The notes: generated from the sequence alone by a model not told the origin. Shown: positions 25,623 to 32,419, counted from the stretch's first letter. The stretch is 34,394 bases of DNA from Planctomycetota bacterium (GCA_023481165.1 JAMCWO010000353.1:15249-49642), one strand, 5' to 3'. Program-made: numbers and translations.

Positions 25623-27319
25623 GCTTCTTCAATTCCCGTGATCGTAGCATCGAGACCGAGGAGGACGGTTTTGACCGCCGGATCGTTGAGGATTTCGCGT
25701 CGGTTCTGTCCGCTCGGCTTTTCGCGGCCGTTGGTGCCCTCGCTTTGCGGCTCGGCAATCATCTCGAATCTTATACGAACGGGCCGGCCCAAATGCTCGC
25801 TCACCACGGCGGCAATCTGGTCGGCCCGCCCATTGCTCTCGCACATCTGTTTCTGGAGGCGGTTGCCTGTCGGAAAGTCGATGGTCAGCACGTTGTCCTT
25901 GAGCTCGCGCGGCGCGGAGCCGGTCATCAGGCCGGCGGTACCGTTTCCCAATCTGGCGCCGATGGCTGCCAGAATCTCCGGCCACGCCTCGATCAGGTCA
26001 GCCGGGGCGGCAGGGGCCCTGCGCTCGACTGGCTCGGCCGTCAACTGCCAGGGCTCCTGCGGCTCGGGTTCCTCTTGCGCCGCCACAGCGGGGGCTGCCG
26101 ATGCGGGATGCGCCGGGGCCGCTGACGTACGCGCGGCCGGCTCAGTCTCTATAGGGACTTTTTTTTTAACAGGAGCCGGCGCACCGCCCTGGACGCGGGA
26201 GATCAATTCGTCCACGTTCATGAAGTGCTCGCTCAGGGCGAACCGCAGCAAGGACGCATCGAGCAGCGCGCGGGGTGTGTCGCTGTTGCGAATCGCCCAG
26301 CGCAACTTCTCCAGAGCTGTGATATTGTAGATGAGGGCCGCCGCATCGAACTTCTGCGCCAACGCCCCCGCCCTCTCCTTTTGCTCGGCCGTCAGGATCA
26401 CCAGATCGGTATCCTTCCCCGCCGACCGGAGAACCAGCAGGTCGCGCATCGATTCGATCAGGGCGTCGACAATCTGGACCTCGCCCAGCCCGGTGCAGAT
26501 CAGGTCCTCGGCGGCCGTGAGTGTTCCGGCGGCATCGCCATCGGCGATTCGCTCGATCAGCCGGTGCACCTTTTCGGCGTTCGGCTGGCCGAGATACTCC
26601 TCCAGGAGCTTGGCGGAAAGGACCTTCTCGCCGGTGCTGATGAGCCGATCCAACAAGCTCAGGGCATCCCGCATCGAGCCGTTCGCCATACGGGCGACGG
26701 GCAGGATCAGATCCTCCTCGTACTTGATCTTCTCCTGCTTGAGGATGAACTTGAGCTGCTCGGCGATGGTCTTCGGACTGATGTTGCTAAAGTCGAACCG
26801 CTGGCACCGGGACTGGATCGTCGCGATGACCTTGTTCGGCTCAGTGGTGGCAAAGATAAACTTTACATGCTCCGGCGGTTCCTCCAGTGTTTTGAGCAGG
26901 GCGTTGAAGGCCTGCGTGGTCAGCATGTGGACTTCGTCGATGATGTAGATCTTGTAGCGGGCTCGGGCCGGGCGGTAGATGGCGTTCTCCCGCAGCTCGC
27001 GAATCTCATCGACTCGGTTATTCGAGGCCCCGTCGATCTCGATCACGTCGATGTCCTCGCCGGTGTTGATGGCGACGCAACTGCCGCACTTGCAGCAGGG
27101 GGTCGTCGTGGGCTGATCGAACTCCAGGCAGTTCAGCGCCTTGGCGAGAATCCGCGCCATCGTGGTCTTGCCGACGCCGCGCGTGCCCGTGAACAGGTAG
27201 GCATGGGCGACCCGGCCCATCTCGATCGCGTTCTTGAGCGTCTTGGCGATCGGGTCCTGCCCCACCACATCATCAAACGTCTGCGACCGGTATTTTCTTG
27301 CGAGGACAGTGTAAGCCAT
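25619..27319 (-). CDS. dnaX: DNA polymerase III subunit tau (gamma/tau)
   Basis: 566-residue clamp-loader ATPase of the replicative polymerase. Walker A is GTRGVGKT at 45-52. A four-Cys zinc module is formed by C64, C75, C78 and C81. IDEVHML (Walker B) lies at about 129-135, the SRC sensor motif is in ATIQSRCQRFDF, and domain III runs to about residue 370. A Pro/Ala/Glu-rich linker (about 375-440) then leads to a tau-type C-terminal domain with FPTGNRLQKQMCE. Lys385-387 are encoded by nine consecutive A residues. Both other frames stop within six codons of that run, so a shorter gamma-like product of about 389-392 residues is plausible. The gene lies downstream of the SRP RNA and S23 genes and overlaps recR by 4 bp. 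Confidence 0.97.
   Translation of the reverse strand: MAYTVLARKYRSQTFDDVVGQDPIAKTLKNAIEMGRVAHAYLFTGTRGVGKTTMARILAKALNCLEFDQPTTTPCCKCGSCVAINTGEDIDVIEIDGASNNRVDEIRELRENAIYRPARARYKIYIIDEVHMLTTQAFNALLKTLEEPPEHVKFIFATTEPNKVIATIQSRCQRFDFSNISPKTIAEQLKFILKQEKIKYEEDLILPVARMANGSMRDALSLLDRLISTGEKVLSAKLLEEYLGQPNAEKVHRLIERIADGDAAGTLTAAEDLICTGLGEVQIVDALIESMRDLLVLRSAGKDTDLVILTAEQKERAGALAQKFDAAALIYNITALEKLRWAIRNSDTPRALLDASLLRFALSEHFMNVDELISRVQGGAPAPVKKKVPIETEPAARTSAAPAHPASAAPAVAAQEEPEPQEPWQLTAEPVERRAPAAPADLIEAWPEILAAIGARLGNGTAGLMTGSAPRELKDNVLTIDFPTGNRLQKQMCESNGRADQIAAVVSEHLGRPVRIRFEMIAEPQSEGTNGREKPSGQNRREILNDPAVKTVLLGLDATITGIEEA
26159..26167 (-). promoter_or_regulatory. A9 slippery run in dnaX (candidate tau/gamma switch)
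   Basis: The minus strand carries nine A in register AAA AAA AAA at codons 385-387. A -1 shift (or one added A) reads S-P-Y-R-D then TGA at 26144-26142. A +1 shift (or one lost A) reads S-L then TAG at 26151-26149. A GGCCGC...GCGGCC stem (26138-26133 with 26122-26117) lies about 21 nt downstream and could stimulate ribosomal shifting. Transcriptional slippage at A9 in dnaX is established in Thermus thermophilus; the equivalent role here is inferred. Confidence 0.65.
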
Positions 27320-27320
27320 G

Positions 27321-27354
27321 GAATTGATGATTGATTATGGATTATTGATTATTG
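27321..27354 (-). repeat. AT-rich inverted repeat, arm 1 (3' side of the S23 gene)
   Basis: 34-bp AT-rich word repeat (ATTGATTATTGAT style). Read on the minus strand it matches the arm at 27756-27789 at 27 of 34 positions by eye. It contains the TAA stop of the S23 gene (27342-27344) and starts 2 bp beyond the dnaX ATG. Confidence 0.75.
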
Positions 27355-27737
27355 TGCCCGGATCGGGTTCCAGCCCGGAACTCGACACTCCTGTTCTTTG
27401 CGGTCTTGCGGCCGGAAATGAAGATCTTCGTCAATTCGTTGGCCTCCTTCAGCAGCGCAGCGACGCGAGGTTTTTCCAACAGAGCTTCGTCGATGATGAA
27501 CTTCAACCAGAAATCGCTTTCGTCGGCCTCTTCAGCCACAATGCTCATCTTGGCCACGAAGTGGGCCTTGGATTGCGCCAGGCAGGCAGCGCGATAGTTG
27601 GACGGCACCGATGTGCTGCACCGAAGAAGTTGACCTTGGACAAGGTTCCCCAGAGGCGTGTTCGGCAGAGCCAGAGCCAACTTGACACACCGATGCGTAA
27701 AGCACTTCGTACGCTCTCTCAATTCCTCCGGGTCCAT
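27342..27737 (-). CDS. Four-helix-bundle protein (23S rRNA intervening-sequence / S23 family)
   Basis: 131-residue small protein of the S23/four-helix-bundle family, whose relatives are encoded in 23S rRNA intervening sequences and include the Avd accessory protein of diversity-generating retroelements. Molecular function is mostly unknown; nucleic-acid binding has been proposed. Family features are RTKCFTHRCVKLALALPNTPLGNLVQGQLLRCSTSVPSNYRAACLAQS, KAHFVAKMSIVAEEADESDFWLKFIIDEAL and a last helix LLKEANELTKIFISGRKTAK. The ATG at 27737 is chosen; a TTG at 27758 would add seven residues. The gene lies between SRP RNA and dnaX and is bracketed by AT-rich inverted repeats, one of which encodes its last codons and stop, which suggests arrival as a cassette. 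Confidence 0.9.
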   Translation of the reverse strand: MDPEELRERTKCFTHRCVKLALALPNTPLGNLVQGQLLRCSTSVPSNYRAACLAQSKAHFVAKMSIVAEEADESDFWLKFIIDEALLEKPRVAALLKEANELTKIFISGRKTAKNRSVEFRAGTRSGHNNQ

Positions 27738-27755
27738 ACTGGGTCCCCACCTCGC

Positions 27756-27789
27756 CAATCATCAATAATCAATTATCCTTCATCAATGA
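27756..27789 (+). repeat. AT-rich inverted repeat, arm 2 (5' side of the S23 gene)
   Basis: CAATCATCAATAATCAATTA and the following 14 bases form the partner of the arm at 27321-27354 (27/34 matches in inverted orientation). Together they enclose about 400 bp holding only the S23 gene. Confidence 0.75.
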
Positions 27790-27794
27790 TAAAA

Positions 27795-27897
27795 AGATCG
27801 GCCGGGTGACCCCACACACGGCTAAGCGTCCGCTTATGGCTGCTCGGTTCCCCGCCTGACCAGGTTCACGGGCTCGGCCTGCATGGGACCCGGCCGG
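27795..27897 (-). ncRNA. ffs: Signal recognition particle RNA (small, 4.5S type)
   Basis: About 96-nt RNA that binds Ffh and directs membrane proteins to FtsY/SecYEG. The minus strand has a closing stem GGCCGGGT (27895-27888) with ACCCGGCC (27807-27800) and the conserved helix 8 tip: GTGAACCTGGTCAGG, a GGAA tetraloop, then AGCAGCC. This matches the universal GUCAGG/GGAA/AGCAGCC pattern of Ffh-binding sites. GATC plus five T follow the 3' end (27791-27795), a short termination signal. A TTGACT at about 20-30 bp upstream may be a -35 element. Position upstream of dnaX-recR is typical for bacteria. Confidence 0.93.
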
Positions 27898-28141
27898 TAA
27901 ATCAGATCCCTATTTCCGAGTCAAAAAGCCTGCCAACCAAATTGTACTCCTACCTACCTCTACTCAGACGCGCCACTATAGCACACCCGCGGCCGTCTTT
28001 CCACCAAAAGATTTCAATTTTCATCCGCCGTGTTCCGCCTTTCAGTTTACGACAACGATACCAGCGAGGTTCGCGTCGCGCAGCCTCCAAGTCCACGCCT
28101 TCCTCGGGGCGATGCCGCGGCGAGAAAGACGCTTAAGAGGG
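27898..28141. other. Intergenic stretch with no recognised gene
   Basis: Between the SRP RNA 5' end and the ferredoxin promoter I see no convincing coding frame or RNA. The part next to the SRP gene is comparatively AT-rich and presumably contains its promoter. Confidence 0.5.
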
Positions 28142-28170
28142 TTGACAACGGCGGGACAATGGCGTATGGA
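28142..28170 (+). promoter_or_regulatory. Possible promoter of the ferredoxin gene
   Basis: TTGACA at 28142-28147 (6/6), 17-bp spacer, TATGGA at 28165-28170 (TAT matches only). It would give a leader of about 55-60 nt before the ferredoxin ATG. The weak -10 makes this tentative. Confidence 0.4.
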
Positions 28171-28234
28171 CTGGGGTGAAGCACGCCGAATCGGGCGGCG
28201 CTGCGGCCCGGTCTTTAGGGGAAAGGAGCCTGCC

Positions 28235-28423
28235 ATGAGAGCGAGCATCAAGGATATGTGCACCGCCTGCGGACTTTGCTGCGACACCTGCCCCGAGGTC
28301 TTCGAGATGGGCGACGACATGGCCGCCGTGGTCGTGGATGAGGTGCCCGAGCCGTACGAAGAGACCGCCCAGCAGGCCGCCGACGAGTGCCCCGTCGAAG
28401 CGATCGTGATCGAGCGGTCGTAA
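28235..28423 (+). CDS. Ferredoxin, single [4Fe-4S] cluster
   Basis: 62-residue electron carrier. AAAGGAG lies 5-7 nt before the ATG at 28235; longer readings to 28112 have no support. Cysteines C9-x2-C12-x2-C15 and C52 (in ECPVEAI) are placed to bind one [4Fe-4S] cluster, as in mono-cluster ferredoxins of Desulfovibrio gigas or Thermotoga type, with PEVFEMGDDMAAVVVDEVPEP between. Cys19 is also present, but its usual disulfide partner near residue 42 is absent, and an extra Cys16 is present. No redox partner gene is adjacent. The stop is 1 bp from the end of the convergent proC. Confidence 0.94.
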   Translation: MRASIKDMCTACGLCCDTCPEVFEMGDDMAAVVVDEVPEPYEETAQQAADECPVEAIVIERS

Positions 28424-28424
28424 C

Positions 28425-29234
28425 TCATGCCGACAACTCCCGGCTCCGGTCGCGGGCCGCGGTCACGGCGTCGACGACCAGCTTCGTGAAGCCGTGCGCG
28501 GCAAAGACCTTCAGGGCCGCCTCGGTTGTGCCGTGCGGCGAGGTCACCTTACGCCGCAGGACCGCCGGACCTTCGCCGCTCTTGTCCGCTTCGACGGCGA
28601 GCAGCCCCGCACCCTTGCCCGTCTGCAGAACCAGGTCCTTGGCCGCTTCCGGTGGCAGCCCCAGCGCGATGCCGGCCTCGATCATCGCCTCCATGAGCAG
28701 GAAGAAGTACGCCGGTCCGCTGCCGCTGACCGCCGTCACCGCGTCGATCAGGCCTTCCTCCGGCACGACCACCGCCTTGCCCACCGCCGCGAAGATCGAC
28801 AAAGCCTTTTCTATCAGTGGCTCCGCGCGCTCATTGGCAAACAGGGCACTGGCCCCCGCGCCGACCAGGGCCGGCGTGTTCGGCATGACGCGGATGATGG
28901 GGACATCGCCCAAGGCCCCGGCGATCTTGGCCACCTCGATACCCGCCGCGATGGAGATGAACAGCCGCCCGGTCGTGGGCACCTCTTGGATGCTCCGCAG
29001 CGCCTCGTTCATCACCTGCGGTTTGACGCTCAGGACCACCGTCTCGGCCCACTCCACGACCTGCACGTTGGTCTCGCGCGGCACCACGCCGTACTTCCCG
29101 ACCAGTTCCTGCCGCCGCTGGGGGCGAATATCGCTGATGGAGATATCCTGCGGCTGGTAGACGCCCGCCGTAATGATGCCCCGGATCAGGGCCTCGGCCA
29201 TGTTGCCACTGCCGATGAAGCCGATGGTGCTCAT
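28425..29234 (-). CDS. proC: Pyrroline-5-carboxylate reductase
   Basis: 269-residue last enzyme of proline synthesis, reducing pyrroline-5-carboxylate with NAD(P)H. The ATG at 29234 follows GAGGAG with about 5-8 nt spacing; upstream codons to 29291 look non-coding. The N-terminal Rossmann motif is IGFIGSGNMAEALIRGII. The P5CR signature is AVSGSGPAYFFLLMEAMIEAGIALGLPPEAAKDLVLQT, followed by VTSPHGTTEAALKVF (usually TSPGGTT). Length fits. It is convergent with ferredoxin and divergent from the flavin reductase gene. Confidence 0.97.
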   Translation of the reverse strand: MSTIGFIGSGNMAEALIRGIITAGVYQPQDISISDIRPQRRQELVGKYGVVPRETNVQVVEWAETVVLSVKPQVMNEALRSIQEVPTTGRLFISIAAGIEVAKIAGALGDVPIIRVMPNTPALVGAGASALFANERAEPLIEKALSIFAAVGKAVVVPEEGLIDAVTAVSGSGPAYFFLLMEAMIEAGIALGLPPEAAKDLVLQTGKGAGLLAVEADKSGEGPAVLRRKVTSPHGTTEAALKVFAAHGFTKLVVDAVTAARDRSRELSA

Positions 29235-29380
29235 CCTATTCTCCTCGTCCCATGCCGGCGCGAGCGCAGGCATGACACCCGCCTCTGGCATTGTTCAGTT
29301 GCAGTCTCCGTCCGGCGCCCTACAATAGACGGCGGTAGCATCGTCATGAACCAATATAGGAGCAAGCCGGGAGCAAAACA

Positions 29381-29884
29381 ATGCAAAAGCAGGTGGAATA
29401 CGCCGAAGCCGTCAAGACGAAGTACCCCGAGCAGATCGTGATCGCCATCGCCCGCGACAAAAGCGGCAAGGCCAACCCGATCACCCTGGGCTGGACGATG
29501 TTCGCCTCCGGCAATCCGCTGATGATGGCGATCGCCGTGGCGGCGGGCCACTACTCCATCCAGGCCATCGAGCAATCCCACTGCTTCACCATCGCCTACC
29601 CTTCGGCCGAAATGGCCCAAGCGGCGCTCTACTTCGGCTCGCACTCCGGCCGGGACACAGACAAACTTGCCGAAACCGGCTGCCGGACCGAGCCCGCGAA
29701 ACAGATCGACTCCGTCCTGCTCAGTGACGCCGTCGCCAACTTCGAGTGTGTCGAAGAGTCGCGCGTGCCGGCCGGCGACCACATCATTTACATCGGCCGG
29801 GTGGTCGCCGCCCACATCAACGCCGAGCCCCGGAAGCGGCTGTACACCATCGCCCCCGGCCACAAGCTGGGTCCGGCCCTGTGA
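29381..29884 (+). CDS. Flavin reductase-like (FMN-binding split-barrel) protein
   Basis: 167-residue member of the flavin reductase-like/flavoredoxin family, which bind FMN and reduce flavins or carry electrons. Evidence: IVIAIARDKSGKANPITLGWTMFASGNPLMMAIAVAAGHYSIQAIEQSHCFTIAYPS, a typical split-barrel start; GSHSGRDTDKLAETG; and FECVEESRVPAGDHIIYIGRVVAAHI, the strand that closes the barrel. GGAG lies about 8 nt upstream of the ATG. The protein is cytoplasmic with no signal. The ferredoxin about 1 kb away may or may not be a partner. It faces the sigma-factor gene, with 25 bp between the stops. Confidence 0.9.
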   Translation: MQKQVEYAEAVKTKYPEQIVIAIARDKSGKANPITLGWTMFASGNPLMMAIAVAAGHYSIQAIEQSHCFTIAYPSAEMAQAALYFGSHSGRDTDKLAETGCRTEPAKQIDSVLLSDAVANFECVEESRVPAGDHIIYIGRVVAAHINAEPRKRLYTIAPGHKLGPAL

Positions 29885-29909
29885 ATTGGAATCATGGAAT
29901 GATGGACTA

Positions 29910-31601
29910 CTATCCCGTCAGCAGCTCGAACTGCTCGCTGCTGAGGCATTGCCGCAGCTTCTGCAGAGCGGTCAATTCGATCTGGCGGATCCGCTCCTTC
30001 GTCAGCCCGAGCTCATCGCCGATCTGCTTGAGGGTCTTGGTGTTCTTGCGGATGGAGGAGCCGAGCAGGCCGAAATGGTGCAGGATGACGTACTGCTCAC
30101 GCTCATCGAGCTCCTCGCGGATGACCTCCGCCAGGCTCTGGCGGGTCCGCTCGAGGGCGGAGACATCCGCCGTGGTTCCGCGCAGGTCCCGCTGGATCGT
30201 GGCCAGGGAGGCCGCCCGTTTGGGCGTCAGTTCCGTGCTGCGGCCGGAGACCTTGGCATACTCCTTGGCGATGTCCAGCGATGCCCGCCGGCTGAAGCGG
30301 AATCCCTTCGTGTAGTCGAACTCCTCCACCGCCTGGATCAGGGCGAAGTTGCCCTTGCTGACCAGTTCCAGGAAGCTCGCATCGTTGCTCGTGTGCTTGC
30401 CGGCGATGCTGACCACGAGGCGCAAGTTCGCCTCGACCAGTGTCTTGCGGATTTCCTCGGCCTCCTCAAGGTGGGCCTCGAGCCGCCCCAACAGCTTCGC
30501 ATCGATCTTCGCTAGCTTGAGCTGATGTCGCCCCTGGGCCACGATGTGCTTGAGGTAATTGTACCGCCGGAACAGCTCGATCTCCTGCTCGTGGTTCAGC
30601 ACCGGGGTGATCTTGAGAACCTGGAGGTACTCCGGCAGCAGATTTTCCCCGACCAGCTCGAACGGTTCGGGTCGCCGCTGCGGTTCCAGCCGCTGGGGCG
30701 TGAACGGCTTGCCGAGGATCTGCGCGGCGGTCTCGGCCCGGAGGAACTCGTCGCTCGGAACATATTCGATCTTCCGCGCCAAGAGGGCCAGGGCCCGCCG
30801 CTGATTGATGATCCGGTGCACCGTGGCCCGGCTGCGGTCGAACCGCTTCATGAGCTCCGGGACGCGGGTTCCTTGCCGGTAGAGGCGGTACAACTCCGCG
30901 GCGTCGGAAGGCTGAATGCGCCCGGAGGGCCGCCGGAACACGGGCTTATCCGGGTTCTTCTTCTCATGCTGCTGCAGGAGCGTCCGCAATGTCTCCTGGG
31001 CAATGCCGAGCTTCGCCGCCACTTGCCTGGTGATCTGATGCCGCGACAGCGAAGACTTGGTGGCCAGACTGCGGACCTGCCGGATGGCCTGCTGCCGCTC
31101 GCTGTCCGTCAGCCGGCGAAAGGTCCCCGCACCGGCCACCAGGGTCGGATTCGCCTGCACGAACCGCGCCACCGCCGAGTCCAGGAACCCGAGCCGGTGG
31201 CCCGCGCCGTCGAACAGGAACTTCCGCGCCAAGAGGCCCCGCTTGCGCCAGCGGTCGATCGTCTTGGTGGAGACATGGAACCGGGCGGCCAACTCCTCGA
31301 TCGTATGCACCTTCTCGCCCGCCTGGGCGGCCGGCAGGGCCAGTCGGCCGCTGAGCTTGGAAATGAAGACCTGCAGGTCGTCCAGCAGGTCGCGGCCGGC
31401 AATGACTTCCGGCTCCGGATTGCCCTTCGGTTGAAACCCGGTGATATGGAAGCAGACGAAATCATAGGGGTACTGCTTCTCGGGATCGACGAGACAGTAC
31501 AGCCGCTCCGCCGCCTCAAGCTGCGCCCGCCGCTTGACCTCCGGCGTGAACCGAAGCTGCATCAGCAACTGCGCCAAATTTGGGCTCTTGATCTTTCTCA
31601 T
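29910..31601 (-). CDS. Atypical sigma-70-family factor with multi-HTH N-terminal extension
   Basis: 563 residues. About 1-95: unrecognised (MRKIKSPNLAQLLMQLRFTPEVKRR...). About 97-150: MerR/excisionase-like helix-turn-helix (VHTIEELAARFHVSTKTIDRWRKRGLLARKFLF). About 188-220 and 237-278: two further HTH-like segments (KLGIAQETLRTLLQQHEK; VPELMKRFDRSRATVHRIINQRR). About 335-455: sigma region 1.2/2 (NHEQEIELFRRYNYLKHIV, LVEANLRLVVSIAGKH, LELVSKGNFALIQAVEEFDYTKGFRF). About 495-560: region 4 (LDEREQYVILHHFGL, KTLKQIGDELGLTKERIRQIELTALQKLRQ). After F434-R-F-S437 the usual TYA-WWIR segment is replaced by RRASLDIAKEY, so -10 melting contacts are unlike RpoD. A specialised sigma factor; regulon unknown. 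Confidence 0.88.
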   Translation of the reverse strand: MRKIKSPNLAQLLMQLRFTPEVKRRAQLEAAERLYCLVDPEKQYPYDFVCFHITGFQPKGNPEPEVIAGRDLLDDLQVFISKLSGRLALPAAQAGEKVHTIEELAARFHVSTKTIDRWRKRGLLARKFLFDGAGHRLGFLDSAVARFVQANPTLVAGAGTFRRLTDSERQQAIRQVRSLATKSSLSRHQITRQVAAKLGIAQETLRTLLQQHEKKNPDKPVFRRPSGRIQPSDAAELYRLYRQGTRVPELMKRFDRSRATVHRIINQRRALALLARKIEYVPSDEFLRAETAAQILGKPFTPQRLEPQRRPEPFELVGENLLPEYLQVLKITPVLNHEQEIELFRRYNYLKHIVAQGRHQLKLAKIDAKLLGRLEAHLEEAEEIRKTLVEANLRLVVSIAGKHTSNDASFLELVSKGNFALIQAVEEFDYTKGFRFSRRASLDIAKEYAKVSGRSTELTPKRAASLATIQRDLRGTTADVSALERTRQSLAEVIREELDEREQYVILHHFGLLGSSIRKNTKTLKQIGDELGLTKERIRQIELTALQKLRQCLSSEQFELLTG

Positions 31602-31650
31602 GTCATATCATATCACCAGATGTCCATTCTATCTCCGGGGACGCCCCATC

Positions 31651-31713
31651 GGAAGTGGGAAGTTGGAAGTGTGAAGTAGGAACCGGGAACTAAGAACTGT
31701 CAACCGGGAACCG
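31651..31713. repeat. GGAAGT / AACCGGGAAC low-complexity words
   Basis: Tandem-like GGAAGTG/GGAAGTTGGAAGTGTGAAGT words are followed by two copies of CAACCGGGAAC-type sequence. It lies just upstream of the sigma-factor gene; there is no coding signal. Confidence 0.5.
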
Positions 31714-31726
31714 GCTTCTCCAAGCA

Positions 31727-31805
31727 GGGTGCCATGCCTACGCCTCGTAGGCATGTCTTTCTCGTCGGTCTAACATGTCTACGCAAAGTCGTAGACATGG
31801 CACCC
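31727..31805. repeat. Two-hairpin palindromic (REP-like) element
   Basis: Outer arms GGGTGC (31727-31732) and GCACCC (31800-31805) enclose two perfect 10-bp stems: CATGCCTACG/CGTAGGCATG (31733-31755, loop CCT) and CATGTCTACG/CGTAGACATG (31774-31799, loop CAAAGT). The two stems are near-copies of each other, a standard REP-pair (BIME-like) layout. Confidence 0.85.
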
Positions 31806-31866
31806 GAGCCGTCAGTTTCTTAGAGCCTCTGACACAACGACAATCCACAGGAAGGACGCTGGTTCT

Positions 31867-31938
31867 TGTCGTTCCCGCGCAGGCGGGAATCCACTCGCGC
31901 CGCAGCTTTCCTGGACCCCCGCCTGCGCGGGGGTGACA
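31867..31938. repeat. TTCCCGCG...CGCGGGGG palindromic element
   Basis: Two mini-hairpins, TTCCCGCGCAGGCGGGAA and CCCCCGCCTGCGCGGGGG, separated by about 30 bp, are also complementary to each other, flanked by TGTCG and TGACA. It is a third palindromic family in this window, 61 bp after the previous element. Confidence 0.8.
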
Positions 31939-32136
31939 GAGGGGGCCGGGCATTCATTCCGTTAGGGTATGTGCACAGGGTGCTTTCGTCCCTGGCGGGA
32001 CGCTCCAGGTCCGGCACCCCCTGTTCCCCACGACGGATGGGCCTGATAAAAGTGCCTGGCACCGTCCCGTTCCCGCAAGGACGCCCGCTTCCGTCTCTAC
32101 TTCGTCCCCGACAAGAAGTGAGCAGGTTTGTGCGAA
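31939..32136. other. Gene-free stretch with a possible gene remnant
   Basis: No complete gene is visible. AAAGTGCCTGGCACC at about 32049-32063 holds a small palindrome. An in-frame segment at 32074-32121 reads RKDARFRLYFVPDKK and then a stop, which resembles the C-terminal end of a protein but has no coding frame leading into it. Confidence 0.4.
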
Positions 32137-32164
32137 TTGACACACGCTTCAGATATGGTAAAAT
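32137..32164 (+). promoter_or_regulatory. Sigma-70-type promoter of a candidate small RNA
   Basis: TTGACA at 32137-32142 (6/6), 16-bp spacer, TAAAAT at 32159-32164 (5/6). The predicted start is near 32171. No coding frame starts downstream for 360 bp. Confidence 0.65.
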
Positions 32165-32170
32165 GCACTA

Positions 32171-32365
32171 AAGTTGGGTATTACCGCCATCGAGCGATTG
32201 CGAGGTCGGCCAGTGGATAAGCGGCGCGCGTAGCGGCAACTTGTCTTGAGACCTGCGCCGGGGAGAAGCACGGGTATGAGAAAGCGGATGGGATGAACAA
32301 GTGATGGAATCCGTGGGAAGACTCTGTGCTTCCCACAGCTCGGACAGCGCGCCACTGCGCGTTTT
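32171..32365 (+). ncRNA. Candidate free-standing structured RNA (~195 nt), class unknown
   Basis: Follows a near-consensus promoter and ends in a CGCGC-CACT-GCGCG stem with four T (32348-32365). Internal pairings visible by eye include GTGGGAAG/CTTCCCAC (32313-32336, perfect 8 bp), CACGG/CCGTG enclosing GGAT/ATCC, AGGTC/GACCT, and a long-range CGAGC/GCTCG. A second promoter immediately follows, so the unit can be transcribed separately from the gene at 32532. I do not recognise tmRNA, RNase P or a known riboswitch. Size resembles 6S RNA, but that is not demonstrated. Confidence 0.4.
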
Positions 32366-32390
32366 GCCCGGGTAAGCGCAAGGATCAAAA

Positions 32391-32419
32391 TTGACCGGAC
32401 GGAGCGGATTTGCTCTAAT
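32391..32419 (+). promoter_or_regulatory. Sigma-70-type promoter of the phospholipase-like gene
   Basis: TTGACC at 32391-32396 (5/6), 17-bp spacer, TCTAAT at 32414-32419 (5/6). The predicted start near 32426 gives a leader of about 105 nt before the ATG at 32532. Confidence 0.65.

Noticed and set aside
27318-27790. Diversity-generating retroelement (S23 protein as Avd)
   Set aside because: No reverse transcriptase, template repeat or variable repeat is present in the window; only the family relationship holds.
31727-31938. CRISPR-like repeats
   Set aside because: The repeats are foldback palindromes of different families without regular spacers or cas genes.
32130-32365. Possible 5' end of a group II intron (GTGCG followed by structured RNA)
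   Set aside because: No domain V/VI sequence and no reverse transcriptase or maturase gene nearby; the GTGCG alone is too short to count.
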